Below are positions 42,749-51,369 of a stretch of DNA of 64,000 bases, piece after piece. Source of the DNA: Planctellipticum variicoloris. Lineage in GTDB: Bacteria; Planctomycetota; Planctomycetia; Planctomycetales; Planctomycetaceae. Location of the stretch: the NCBI RefSeq assembly GCF_030622045.1, contig NZ_CP130886.1, positions 4,782,001 to 4,846,000 on the forward strand. The letters are read 5' to 3'. Made by a program: the position numbers and the translations under genes. The notes beneath the pieces are model-generated. The model ran no database searches. It saw only the letters and a list, made by a program, of their open reading frames with translations, and was not told the origin of the DNA. The stretch's first letter is position 1, and each line of letters starts with the position of its first letter.

Positions 42749-45700
42749 ATGGACTTTCTCAATCGCATCATCGACTTCTCCCTGCACAACCGCGTGCTGG
42801 TGATCCTCGGCGTACTGGCTGCCGGCGTAGCCGGCGTCTTCGCGCTGCAGCACCTCGACATCGACGCCTTCCCGGACACGACGCCGGTGCAAGTGCAGAT
42901 CAATACGACCGCGCCGGCCCTCAGTCCGGAAGAGGTCGAGCGGCAGATCACCTTCCCGATCGAGCAGGCCATCAGCGGCTTGCCGGGACTCCAGCAGCTC
43001 CGTTCGATCTCCAAATTCGGCATGTCCCAGGTCGTCGTGATCTTCGACGACGGGATCGACATCTACTTCGCCCGCCAGCTCATCAACGAGCGGCTCGGCT
43101 CTGTAGAAATCGTCCAGGGAATTGAACGCCCCCGAATGGGTCCGGTGGCCACGGGACTGGGGGAGGTCTTTCACTATGTGGTGACGGGCCAGGGGACTGA
43201 CGTCACGGAGCTGCGTACGATCCACGACTGGGTCATCAAGCCCCCGATGCGGACGGTCCCGGGGACTGCAGAGATCAACAGCTGGGGCGGCTACGTCAAG
43301 CAGTACCAGATCCGCCTCAATCCCGATCGGCTCATCAAGCACGGCCTGACGTTCGATCAGGTGATCGAGGCCGTCCAGAAGAACAATGTCAACGTCGGCG
43401 GCGGCAACATCAGCCAGCCCAGCGGCATGCTGCTCGTGCAGGGACTGGGTCGGACGACGAATCTTGACGAAATCCGGCAGATCGTGATCACCGCGAAAGA
43501 CGGGGTGCCGATCAAGGTTGCCGATGTTGGAGATGTCGTAATTGGACACGAGATCCGTAGAGGTGCCGTGACGGCCAACGGCCGAGGCGAAGTGGTCCTG
43601 GGCCTGGGATTCATGCTGATGGGCGAGAACAGCCATCAGGTCACCTGGGCGATGAAAAACAAGCTGAAGTCACTGGAAGCCAGCCTGCCGCCGAATGTGC
43701 AGATCCAGCCGGTCTACGACCGGACCCAGCTCGTGGATTACGTGATCGATACGGTGCGGAAGAATCTGTTCGAGGGAGGATTGCTCGTCATCGCCGTGCT
43801 CTTCGCCTTCCTCGGCAACCTGCGGGCCGCTGCGATCGTGGCGCTGGCCATTCCGCTCTCGATGCTCTTTGCGTTCACCGGGATGTACCGCTTTGGAATT
43901 TCAGCCAGCCTGCTGAGTCTGGGGGCGATTGACTTCGGACTCGTGGTCGACAGCTCGGTGGTGATGATCGAAAACTGCGTGCGGCACCTGGCGCAGGACT
44001 CGAACAGCGGCAAGACGCGCCTGGCGATTATCCGCGACGCCGCCGTCGAAGTCCGCAAACCGACAATGTTCGGCGAACTGATCATCATGATCGTCTACCT
44101 GCCGATCCTGACCCTCGAAGGGATCGAAGGCAAGATGTTCCGGCCGATGGCGCTGACGGTGATCTTCGCTCTCATCGGTTCGATGATCCTGTCGCTGACC
44201 CTGATGCCGGTCCTGGCGAGCCTGCTGTTGCCTAAGCGAATTGCAGAGCAGGAGCCATTCCTGATGCGGATTGCTCACGCAATCCACGCTCCGATTCTTC
44301 GGTTTGCGATGCATCACAAGCTGGCGGTGATGGGCTTTGCAGCCAGTGTCCTGATTCTGGCCTTCGGAATGATCGCCCCTAATCTGGGCTCCGAATTCGT
44401 CCCGCGACTGTCCGAGGGCGCCATTGCGATCGGCGTCGTCCGATTGGCCGGAACCGACCTGAGCGAGTCCGTTCGTTACAACACGGAAATGGAGAAGGTC
44501 ATCCTGGCGAGTTTTCCGGACGAAGTGGAGAACGTCTGGAGTCGTGTGGGGACCGCCGAGGTGGCCACTGACCCGATGGGGGTCGAGCTGACGGACACGT
44601 TCATTACGCTCAAGCCGCGTTCCGAGTGGAAGAAGGCGGCGACGCAGGCGGAACTGACACAGCTCATCGACAAGGCCCTGCGGGACATGCCGGGACAGCG
44701 TCTGGCCTATTCGCAGCCGATCGAAATGCGCATCAACGAAATGGTCTCCGGCGTCCGTGCCGATCTGGGAGTGAAGCTGTTTGGCGATGATTTCGATGTC
44801 CTGGTCAGCAAGGGACAGGAGATTGAACGAGTGTTGAACTCGATCGATGGCGCGGCCGATGTCGCCGTCGAGCAGGTCACCGGTCAGCCGATGCTGCAGA
44901 TCAAGGTGAAACAGGACCAGATTGCCCGGTACGGCGTGACCGCTCAGGACGTGCTCGAACTGGTGGAATCGATCGGCAGCAAGTCGGTCGGCGAGGTTGT
45001 CGAGGGGCAGCTGCGGTTTCCGTTGATCGTCCGACTGCCGGAAGAGTTCCGGGACAGTCCGCGGTCGATCGGCGAGATGCTGATTTCCACTCCCGCCGGA
45101 GAGCGGATTCCCCTGTCCCGGCTCGCTTCGGTCGAGATCGTAGAAGGGCCGTCCACGATTACTCGCGAATGGGGGCAGCGGCGGATCACGATCACCGCCA
45201 ACGTCCGCGGGCGCGACCTGGGAAGTTTTGTCGCTGAGGCTCAGCAGAAGATTGCCGAGAAGGTGGCGTTGCCGTCGGCCCGCTACCGCGTCGAGTACGG
45301 CGGACAGTTCGAGAATCTCCAGCGGGCGCAGACCCGGCTGATGATTGTCGTGCCGCTGGCTCTGACTCTGATCTTCGCCCTGCTCTACATGACGTACCAC
45401 AGCATCGTGGATGCGCTGCGGGTCTTTACCGGCATCCCGTTTGCGTGGGTCGGCGGGATTTTCGCACTCTGGCTGCGGGACATGCCGTTCTCCATCTCGG
45501 CGGGTGTCGGCTTCATTGCCATGTCGGGAGTGGCAGTGCTCGACGACATGATCCTCGTCTCGTACGTCCGGCAGCTTCGGAACAGAGGTCTACCGCTCGA
45601 TGAGGCGGTCACGCAGGCGGCAATTACACGCCTTCGACCGGTGCTCATGACGACGCTGGTCGCCAGTCTCGGCTTTCTGCCGATGGCATTCGGTGACGGC

Positions 45701-45922
45701 GTGGGGGCGGAAGTGCAACGTCCGCTAGCGACTGTCGTCATTGGCGGAGTCATCGGAGCCATGATCATGTCACTGCTCGTGCTCCGCGTGCTGTATCTGA
45801 TCTTCAACACTCCTGCGGCTCGACGAGAGCATCGCCAGGAGACTCGCGAAGAAACCCCCGCCGATCTGGTGCTGGCGGGATCGAAGGAACCACCCTTTTC
45901 TGTCTGGAGGAACGACGAATGA
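42749..45922 (+). CDS. czcA: CzcA-type divalent heavy-metal RND efflux pump
   Basis: 1057 residues, the usual length for CzcA. TM4 motif DFGLVVDSSVVMIENC matches the HME1-like pattern (CzcA DFGLIVDGAVVIVENC), which is associated with Zn/Co/Cd or Ni/Co export. The CusA Met triad positions read IAIGVVRLA, MGVELTDTF and NEMVSGVRADLG, so Cu(I) is unlikely. Start MDFLNRIIDFSLHNRVLVIL; N-terminal DIDAFPDTTPVQVQINT is canonical. The stop overlaps the thioredoxin-like gene (ATGA). Zn2+, Co2+ or Cd2+ is the best guess; no further specificity can be read. Confidence 0.92.
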   Translation: MDFLNRIIDFSLHNRVLVILGVLAAGVAGVFALQHLDIDAFPDTTPVQVQINTTAPALSPEEVERQITFPIEQAISGLPGLQQLRSISKFGMSQVVVIFDDGIDIYFARQLINERLGSVEIVQGIERPRMGPVATGLGEVFHYVVTGQGTDVTELRTIHDWVIKPPMRTVPGTAEINSWGGYVKQYQIRLNPDRLIKHGLTFDQVIEAVQKNNVNVGGGNISQPSGMLLVQGLGRTTNLDEIRQIVITAKDGVPIKVADVGDVVIGHEIRRGAVTANGRGEVVLGLGFMLMGENSHQVTWAMKNKLKSLEASLPPNVQIQPVYDRTQLVDYVIDTVRKNLFEGGLLVIAVLFAFLGNLRAAAIVALAIPLSMLFAFTGMYRFGISASLLSLGAIDFGLVVDSSVVMIENCVRHLAQDSNSGKTRLAIIRDAAVEVRKPTMFGELIIMIVYLPILTLEGIEGKMFRPMALTVIFALIGSMILSLTLMPVLASLLLPKRIAEQEPFLMRIAHAIHAPILRFAMHHKLAVMGFAASVLILAFGMIAPNLGSEFVPRLSEGAIAIGVVRLAGTDLSESVRYNTEMEKVILASFPDEVENVWSRVGTAEVATDPMGVELTDTFITLKPRSEWKKAATQAELTQLIDKALRDMPGQRLAYSQPIEMRINEMVSGVRADLGVKLFGDDFDVLVSKGQEIERVLNSIDGAADVAVEQVTGQPMLQIKVKQDQIARYGVTAQDVLELVESIGSKSVGEVVEGQLRFPLIVRLPEEFRDSPRSIGEMLISTPAGERIPLSRLASVEIVEGPSTITREWGQRRITITANVRGRDLGSFVAEAQQKIAEKVALPSARYRVEYGGQFENLQRAQTRLMIVVPLALTLIFALLYMTYHSIVDALRVFTGIPFAWVGGIFALWLRDMPFSISAGVGFIAMSGVAVLDDMILVSYVRQLRNRGLPLDEAVTQAAITRLRPVLMTTLVASLGFLPMAFGDGVGAEVQRPLATVVIGGVIGAMIMSLLVLRVLYLIFNTPAARREHRQETREETPADLVLAGSKEPPFSVWRNDE

Positions 45923-46731
45923 GACATGGATTTCTGTGGGTGACTTTGCTGGCGATGGCTGGCGCAAATCTGAGCGGGTCTGCATTGGCCCAACAACCCA
46001 AGCAGCCTCCGGCTACAGGGGCGCAGGCTATGATTGATCAAGCGGCCCAGGACGGCAAGTACACGTTCTTGATGTTCTACAAACAGAAAGACGCCGCGTC
46101 GAACGCGATGGCCACGACCCTGAAAGACGCCGTGGCTGGCAAGTCTGAGCAGGTCGTCGCGGCCTATGTTCAGGTTGGCAATCCAGGCGATCAGGCCCTG
46201 GTCGCCAAGTACGATGTGAGCCGCGCTCCGATGCCAATGATCATCGCTCTCGCACCCAACGGAGCCATGACCGGCATGTTTGCCCAGAAGGTCACGGCCG
46301 AGACACTGAGCGAGGCGTTCGTCACGCCAACGATGATGTTTGCGATGAAGAACCTGCAAGAGAACAAACTCGTTCTAGTAACCGTGCAAGGTTTGGCGAA
46401 AGCTCCGGCCCCTGTCGCGATCAAGGATTTCCAAGGCGACCCCCACTTCAAAGGCCGCATCGTTACCGCCAGCATGTCGGCAGATGATCCGCGAGAAGGC
46501 AAATTTGTCGGACAGATGCAGATCGACTCGAAGGCCAAAGCCACACACACGGTCCTGTTGGCTCCCCCCGGTGTGATGGTGGGCAAATTCGATGCAGGCG
46601 CGTCAAAGGACGAGATCGCCGCCGCCCTCGCCAAGGCTGGCAAGTGTTGCGACGACCCGAACTGCAAACATCATCAACACGCTCCCGCGCAACGGACGGC
46701 GACTCCATCTTCAAGCACTCGAAGAAACTGA
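45919..46731 (+). CDS. Secreted thioredoxin-fold protein without CXXC, Cys/His tail
   Basis: 270 residues; ATG at 45919 overlaps the czcA stop (ATGA). Signal peptide RHGFLWVTLLAMAGANLSGS with cleavage near ALAQ. The next domain resembles thioredoxin-like folds (GKYTFLMFYKQKDAASNAMA...VAAYVQVGNPGDQALVAKYD and the cis-Pro-like APMPMIIAL), but the CXXC position reads YKQKDAAS, so redox activity is lost. A second globular part follows (VTVQGLAKAPAPVAIKDFQG). The C-terminus carries GKCCDDPNCKHHQHAP, a probable metal-binding end. It is probably a periplasmic accessory of the pump or the ABC transporter downstream. Confidence 0.78.
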   Translation: MRHGFLWVTLLAMAGANLSGSALAQQPKQPPATGAQAMIDQAAQDGKYTFLMFYKQKDAASNAMATTLKDAVAGKSEQVVAAYVQVGNPGDQALVAKYDVSRAPMPMIIALAPNGAMTGMFAQKVTAETLSEAFVTPTMMFAMKNLQENKLVLVTVQGLAKAPAPVAIKDFQGDPHFKGRIVTASMSADDPREGKFVGQMQIDSKAKATHTVLLAPPGVMVGKFDAGASKDEIAAALAKAGKCCDDPNCKHHQHAPAQRTATPSSSTRRN

Positions 46732-46780
46732 TCGCAGAGCGCACGGATAGCGTGCTCCCGATTCCTTCAAGGAAGAACCC

Positions 46781-48001
46781 ATGAACCTCAGAACCCTCGT
46801 TTGGCGCGAACTGGCGGAGCGGCCTTCGGCTATGCTTACCAGCACGCTCACCATCTTACTTGGCGTGATGGCGCTGGTCGCGATTCGTCACGTCACCGTG
46901 TTCTCGGAGCGCGAAGTTGGGCAGCAACTGCAATCGCTCGGTGCGAACATGCTCGTTCTGCCCAAGGACGCGACGTTGCAGGACTACTACTCAGCCGACC
47001 TCACCGAGCGGACGCTGCCGGAATCGCATGTTTCCAGCATCCTGTTGGAAAATCTGCCGGGCGTTGAGCGCCTTTCGCCCAAACTGTGCGTGAGTGCGAA
47101 GGTCGCGAACCGCGACGTGACGCTGACCGGTATCCTGCCGCAAAGTGAGTTTCAAGCGAAGGCGGCGTGGCAATCGGTGTCGCTGTTCAGCAACAAGCAT
47201 GAAGGCTGCAAGAAAGCCTCATGCGGGCCGAAGACGTATGACGCCGCGCCCGAATTGCTTGCCAGCGAACGGACCATCGACAAGTTGAAGGGTAATGAGG
47301 CGGTCATCGGAGCCGACGTCGCCGAGTTCTCCGGGTTGAAGCCGGGCCAATCGGTCGAACTACTCGGCGAAAAGCTGCAAGTGCTAGCCGTGCTGCCGCG
47401 CACCGGCACGGTCGATGACTCGCGCGTCTTCGCACACTTGCACACGGTCCAACGACTGACGAGCGCGGGCGAAGTCGTCAACGCGATTGAAGTCATGGGC
47501 TGCTGTGAGGACGCAGCCGGTGGACTCGTCTCCAAGCTGGCTGAACTGCTGCCTGATGCGAAGGTCGTAACCATTTCACAGGTCGTCTCGACACAAGTGG
47601 GAATCAATCGCCTGATGGGCCAAATGTCACTGTACGTTTTGGGCATTCTGGTGATCGTCGGAGGAGCCAGCGTCGCGAGCACGATTTCGTCGAACGTGCG
47701 CGAACGTCGCCGTGAAATCGGCACACTGATGGCGCTCGGCGCCACGCCAAGTCTCGTCACCCGCATGTTCCTGTTGAAAGCATGGGTGCTCGGAATCATC
47801 GGAGCGGCTGGCGGCAGTGTGCTCGGCCTGACCGTGGCGATGGTACTCGGCGCGCGATGGGCCGGGGTCGTCGTGAAACCGCTGCCGGACTTGATCATAC
47901 TTGCCACCGGAGCGGCACTCATCATCACAACACTGGCCGCGCTGTGGCCGGCTCGTTCAGCAGCTAAGCTCGATCCGTGCTTCTGCTTCCAGGAGGTCTA
48001 G
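46781..48001 (+). CDS. MacB/FtsX-like ABC transporter permease
   Basis: 406 residues. N-terminal TM (MLTSTLTILLGVMALVAIRH) precedes a large periplasmic domain (about 40-270). Three C-terminal TMs follow (LYVLGILVIVGGASVASTIS, AWVLGIIGAAGGSVLGLTVA, LIILATGAALIITTLAALWP), the MacB/FtsX topology. The coupling segment NVRERRREIGTLMALGATPS is diagnostic. The periplasmic domain has CKKASCGP and VMGCCED pairs that could bind metal or form a disulfide, and the protein ends LDPCFCFQEV. Such ABC systems do mechanotransmission or lipoprotein/peptide handling rather than ion transport. Its ATPase starts four bases downstream. Confidence 0.88.
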   Translation: MNLRTLVWRELAERPSAMLTSTLTILLGVMALVAIRHVTVFSEREVGQQLQSLGANMLVLPKDATLQDYYSADLTERTLPESHVSSILLENLPGVERLSPKLCVSAKVANRDVTLTGILPQSEFQAKAAWQSVSLFSNKHEGCKKASCGPKTYDAAPELLASERTIDKLKGNEAVIGADVAEFSGLKPGQSVELLGEKLQVLAVLPRTGTVDDSRVFAHLHTVQRLTSAGEVVNAIEVMGCCEDAAGGLVSKLAELLPDAKVVTISQVVSTQVGINRLMGQMSLYVLGILVIVGGASVASTISSNVRERRREIGTLMALGATPSLVTRMFLLKAWVLGIIGAAGGSVLGLTVAMVLGARWAGVVVKPLPDLIILATGAALIITTLAALWPARSAAKLDPCFCFQEV

Positions 48002-48005
48002 CGTC

Positions 48006-48698
48006 ATGTTCCATCTTCAAGACATCACCAAGGTCTACCGCCGGCGGCGCCAAGAGGTTGTCGCATTCAAAGCCGGGTCGCTCGACATCGGGCTTGGCGA
48101 GTACGTGGCGGTCGTCGGTCCCAGCGGCAGTGGCAAGACAACACTGCTGTCGATGCTCGGCGGCATGCTGTCGCCCGACAGCGGCAAAGTCCTCTTCGAG
48201 GGCGAGTCGCTGTACGACCTGCCGATCGCAGAACGGACACGACGTCGGAGAGAGCGAATCGGCTTCGTGTTTCAGACGTTCAATCTCGTGCCGTACCTCA
48301 CGGCATTGGAGAACGTCCAAGTCCCACTGTTCCTGCACGGTGTCGGCAAAGCTGAGCAACGCGACCGAGCCGTCGCGCTCTTGGAGCAAGTAGGGCTCGG
48401 CAACCGCATCGATCATAAACCGAGCGAACTGAGCACTGGCCAGCAACAGCGGGTCGCCCTCGCTCGCACGCTGGCCAACAACCCACGCTTGATTCTCGCC
48501 GACGAGCCGACCGGAAACCTCGACCCCGATAGCCGCGAAGCCGTGCTCTCGATGTTTGACAACTTCGTGCGTGAAGGCCGCACGATTGTCATGGTGACTC
48601 ACGACCCAGCCGCGGCCGGAAGGGCGGTTCGTCGCCTTTGTTTGAGCAACGGCGAAGTCATTGAGGCTACTGATCCTAATGCCAAAAATGCTGCATAG
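48006..48698 (+). CDS. MacB/LolD-like ABC transporter ATPase
   Basis: 230 residues from ATG 48006, nine bases after AGGAGG; the start chosen excludes an upstream frame extension overlapping the permease. Walker A GPSGSGKTTLLS (about 40-51), Q-loop GFVFQTFNLVP, signature LSTGQQQRVALART (a Q-for-G variant common in this family is LSGGQQQR, here LSTGQ), Walker B LILADEPTGNLD and H-loop VMVTHD are complete. Powers the permease encoded just upstream. With the Cys/His proteins around it, the pair may move a metal-binding peptide or lipoprotein; substrate unknown. Confidence 0.92.
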   Translation: MFHLQDITKVYRRRRQEVVAFKAGSLDIGLGEYVAVVGPSGSGKTTLLSMLGGMLSPDSGKVLFEGESLYDLPIAERTRRRRERIGFVFQTFNLVPYLTALENVQVPLFLHGVGKAEQRDRAVALLEQVGLGNRIDHKPSELSTGQQQRVALARTLANNPRLILADEPTGNLDPDSREAVLSMFDNFVREGRTIVMVTHDPAAAGRAVRRLCLSNGEVIEATDPNAKNAA

Positions 48699-48743
48699 TC
48701 TCCGATCACTGGTTTCCGCCCCCCCTCAAGAAGGAACGCGTCC

Positions 48744-49157
48744 ATGAGTCTGATGAAGAAGAATCTGCTGCTGACCTGCCTGATCGCCGCCAGCTACGGC
48801 CTCGTCGGCTGCGGCCAGAATCCCTCTCCACCGCAAGTCGCAAAAACGGATCATGCTGACCATCCCGGCCACGAGGACGGCGATGAGCACCACGAAGGTG
48901 ATGGCCATGACCATGACAAGAAGGAGGCCGGTCATAGCCACGATGGCTGGTGGTGCAATGAGCACGGCGTCCCCGAAGAAGTCTGCGGTCAGTGCAACAG
49001 CAAGCTGGCGGCCGAATTCCAGAAGAAAGGGGACTGGTGCAAGGAGCATGACCGGCCCGAATCGCAGTGCTTCAAGTGTCATCCCGAACTGCAGGCCAAG
49101 TTCGCGGCCCAGCATGAAGCTAAGAACGGCAAGCAGCCGCCGACGCCTGAAGGCTGA
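48744..49157 (+). CDS. His-rich lipoprotein with WCxEH Cys/His domain
   Basis: 137 residues from ATG 48744 (AAGGA upstream). Signal MSLMKKNLLLTCLIAASYGL ends in lipobox VGC. A His/Asp run (DHADHPGHEDGDEHHEGDGH) leads to the domain WWCNEHGVPEEVCGQCNSKL and DWCKEHDRPESQCFKCHPEL (about 72-120). This two-repeat domain matches the N-terminus of the MFP at 41098 in the same operon. It likely binds divalent metal in the periplasm and may deliver it to the MFP or compete with it. A strong hairpin follows the gene, so the operon probably ends here. Confidence 0.82.
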   Translation: MSLMKKNLLLTCLIAASYGLVGCGQNPSPPQVAKTDHADHPGHEDGDEHHEGDGHDHDKKEAGHSHDGWWCNEHGVPEEVCGQCNSKLAAEFQKKGDWCKEHDRPESQCFKCHPELQAKFAAQHEAKNGKQPPTPEG

Positions 49158-49172
49158 GTGACTCTCTTGCGA

Positions 49173-49206
49173 GCGGGCGTCGTTCGAAGGAATGTTCGAC
49201 GCCCGC
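49173..49206 (+). terminator. Terminator-like hairpin after the Czc operon
   Basis: A perfect 10-bp stem GCGGGCGTCG / CGACGCCCGC with a 14-base loop, 16 bases after the lipoprotein stop. No U-run follows, but the stem is very stable and lies at an apparent operon boundary. Confidence 0.55.
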
Positions 49207-49286
49207 AGCGGAGTCAACGACCGGCGAGCAGCTACAACCAAACCAAGTTTCCCGTTTCTATGTGATCCGCCAGGGAGGGCGACATC

Positions 49287-50855
49287 GTGGGGCATCGAAT
49301 TCTTGCTGGATTATTGTCGCTGTACGTCGTTGCTTTGTCGGCCGGTTGCGCGCAGACATCGGCCATTCGCATCGGCAAATCAGAACCGCGACGGTCAGAC
49401 GCGCGAGCGGGTGTTGGCGAGTCGGACACCTCGCGATTGAGTGTGAAGAACAAGTCGCTGAACACTGAGGCTGGCGAGATTCAGTTGACGAGCAGTGAGG
49501 AGCCGCCGCTCGTGCCAGCACCGACCGAGGCTGGTTCCGGCGAACTCTCGCTGGAGCACAATTCTGGATCGGTGGTCTTAACGCTCGCAGAACTGGAATC
49601 GCTCGCCCTGCAGAACAATCCGACCTTGTCTCAGGCCGGCGCGGCTGTCGATCAGGAATGGGGGGCGTATCGTCAGTCGGGGTTGTATCCCAATCCGCAA
49701 ATCGGCTATTTGAACACTTCGGCGAATCAATCGGCGCCGAAGCAGTCCAACGGCGTGTTCCTCAGTCAAGAATTCGTGACTGCCAAGAAAATCCCGCTGT
49801 CGCAGGCCGCGGATTCTCAGGAGGTCAAGCGGTTGCAGTGGGACCAGGAAGCCCAGCGGATGCGAGTTATCAACGATTTGCGAATCCGATACTACGAAGT
49901 CCTGGGGGCGCAGAAGGCCGTTGCCGTCAATCGTCAGCTCGTGAGCCTTTCCGAAGAAAGTCTGTCGACGGCCGAGAAGCAGTTTCTCGGAAAATCCGTG
50001 CCGAAGACGGATGTGCTTCAAGCCCAAGTTCTAGTGAATTCGTCCCGTATCACGTTGGCGGAGGCCAATCATCGTCTGGAGGCCGCGTGGGAGCAACTGG
50101 CGACGATGGCCGGCGTACCCTCGCTCCCCGTGACAACACTATCAGAACCAGGTAACGACGAGATTCCGGATCTCGATCTGGAATCTCAATGGCAGCAACT
50201 GTTGGCGGAAAGTCCGCAATTGAAATCTGCTGAATCGGAGTTGGATCACGGATGGGCCGCATTACGGCAGTCAGAGGCACAGGCGATTCCGAATGTGACT
50301 GTGCAAGTCGTGGCCGACTATGATCGCGTGACGCAGTCCACTACGGCGAGCACGCTCGTCGCGTTGCCGCTGCCGATCTTCAACCGCAACCAAGGCAACA
50401 TCGACAAGGCTATGGCCGATGTCCGCGTGGATCAAGCGGACGTCGCCCGCGTACAACTCGTCCTTCGCGACCAGTTGGCGGATTCCTTCCGACGCTACAA
50501 ATCCAGCCGCGTACAAGCCGAAACGTTGACGAAGTCTATCCTGCCGGCCTCAGAAGAGAACCTGAAACTCACGATGGCGGCTTACAAAGGCGGGGAAGTC
50601 GGCTTCCGCGATGTACTGTTCGCTCAGGAGGCGTTTGCCCAAAGTCAAATCGCGAGAATCGAAGCCGTCACGGAAGCGCAGAAGGTCGCGGTGGAGATCG
50701 CAGGTTTGCAATTGACGGGGGGGCTGAACCCGGCGGCGATCGGCTCTGCCATTCAAACGCAAGGCGGCGGCGGTTCACGGCAACGTGCTCTGCTGCAGGA
50801 AGTCCAGGATCGGGCTGCCAAGCAACTGCTGCCAGCGGCCCAGATTGGACGGTAG
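49287..50855 (+). CDS. CzcC/TolC-type outer-membrane efflux lipoprotein
   Basis: 522 residues from a GTG at 49287, eight bases after GGGAGGG. Signal GHRILAGLLSLYVVALSAGC ends in lipobox SAGC. After a disordered linker (about 20-95) come OEP repeats: LAELESLALQNNPTLSQAGA, YRQSGLYPNPQIGYLNTSAN and a second repeat with ESPQLKSAESELDHGWAALR and LPIFNRNQGNIDKAMADVRV. It precedes the 51-60 kb metal system and could also serve the Czc pump upstream, which has no channel of its own. Confidence 0.9.
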   Translation: MGHRILAGLLSLYVVALSAGCAQTSAIRIGKSEPRRSDARAGVGESDTSRLSVKNKSLNTEAGEIQLTSSEEPPLVPAPTEAGSGELSLEHNSGSVVLTLAELESLALQNNPTLSQAGAAVDQEWGAYRQSGLYPNPQIGYLNTSANQSAPKQSNGVFLSQEFVTAKKIPLSQAADSQEVKRLQWDQEAQRMRVINDLRIRYYEVLGAQKAVAVNRQLVSLSEESLSTAEKQFLGKSVPKTDVLQAQVLVNSSRITLAEANHRLEAAWEQLATMAGVPSLPVTTLSEPGNDEIPDLDLESQWQQLLAESPQLKSAESELDHGWAALRQSEAQAIPNVTVQVVADYDRVTQSTTASTLVALPLPIFNRNQGNIDKAMADVRVDQADVARVQLVLRDQLADSFRRYKSSRVQAETLTKSILPASEENLKLTMAAYKGGEVGFRDVLFAQEAFAQSQIARIEAVTEAQKVAVEIAGLQLTGGLNPAAIGSAIQTQGGGGSRQRALLQEVQDRAAKQLLPAAQIGR

Positions 50856-51316
50856 GTGAATGTTGGAATCACTGACAGTCGTTGTCGCAACGAATTCCGT
50901 CGGTTACGATCCGAGTCTCGCGCGGGAACTGCGAATTAAACTGTTTCACTGAGCCGATCCCCGTAAGACAGCGCCTTTTTTTGTTCAGTTCGACGCAAGG
51001 AAACAATAGGATTGCTGCGTCGTCGGCCATAGCAGCGAGTTGAACAATTCCAGCGAAACGCCCAGACAGGAATGTCTGGGCCACCTTTTCAGAGGAATTC
51101 TCTTCCGGTAGGACAGACATTCCTGTCTGTCTCTGGCCTGCTTTGGTGGAAATAGACCAGAAGAAATGAGAGTCTTCGCGCCGAGGAATTCGGCAAGGAG
51201 GATCTCGAATGGCGAAGCGAGGCGGCTCCCGCACAGCCTGTGCAGCAGCGGCTGACCCGCAGTGGTATTCTCGCTGCAATGCCTTTCACAGATGCGAATT
51301 GCGGCAAGATTCGCAC
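50856..51316. repeat. Gene-free region with a pair of inverted CAGACA-N4-TGTCTG repeats
   Basis: No gene is supported in these 460 bases. CAGACAGGAATGTCTG (51063-51078) and its exact reverse complement (51114-51129) lie 35 bases apart, and each copy is itself a CAGACA/TGTCTG palindrome. Such short mirrored units resemble dispersed planctomycete REP-like repeats. They could also fold into one long hairpin acting as a terminator. Confidence 0.6.
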
Positions 51317-51344
51317 TTGACCCCGGAACGGATGTGACGATAAT
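51317..51344 (+). promoter_or_regulatory. Sigma70-type promoter upstream of the Cys-rich leader
   Basis: TTGACC (51317-51322) and GATAAT (51339-51344) are 16 bases apart, both close to consensus. The predicted start is near 51351 and the GTG start codon is at 51370, giving a short leader. Confidence 0.6.
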
Positions 51345-51369
51345 TGTTTAGATCATTAAGGGATGCTCC

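Noticed and set aside
43901-45400. 499-codon minus-strand frame opposite czcA
   Set aside because: Antisense composition shadow; no start signal or family.
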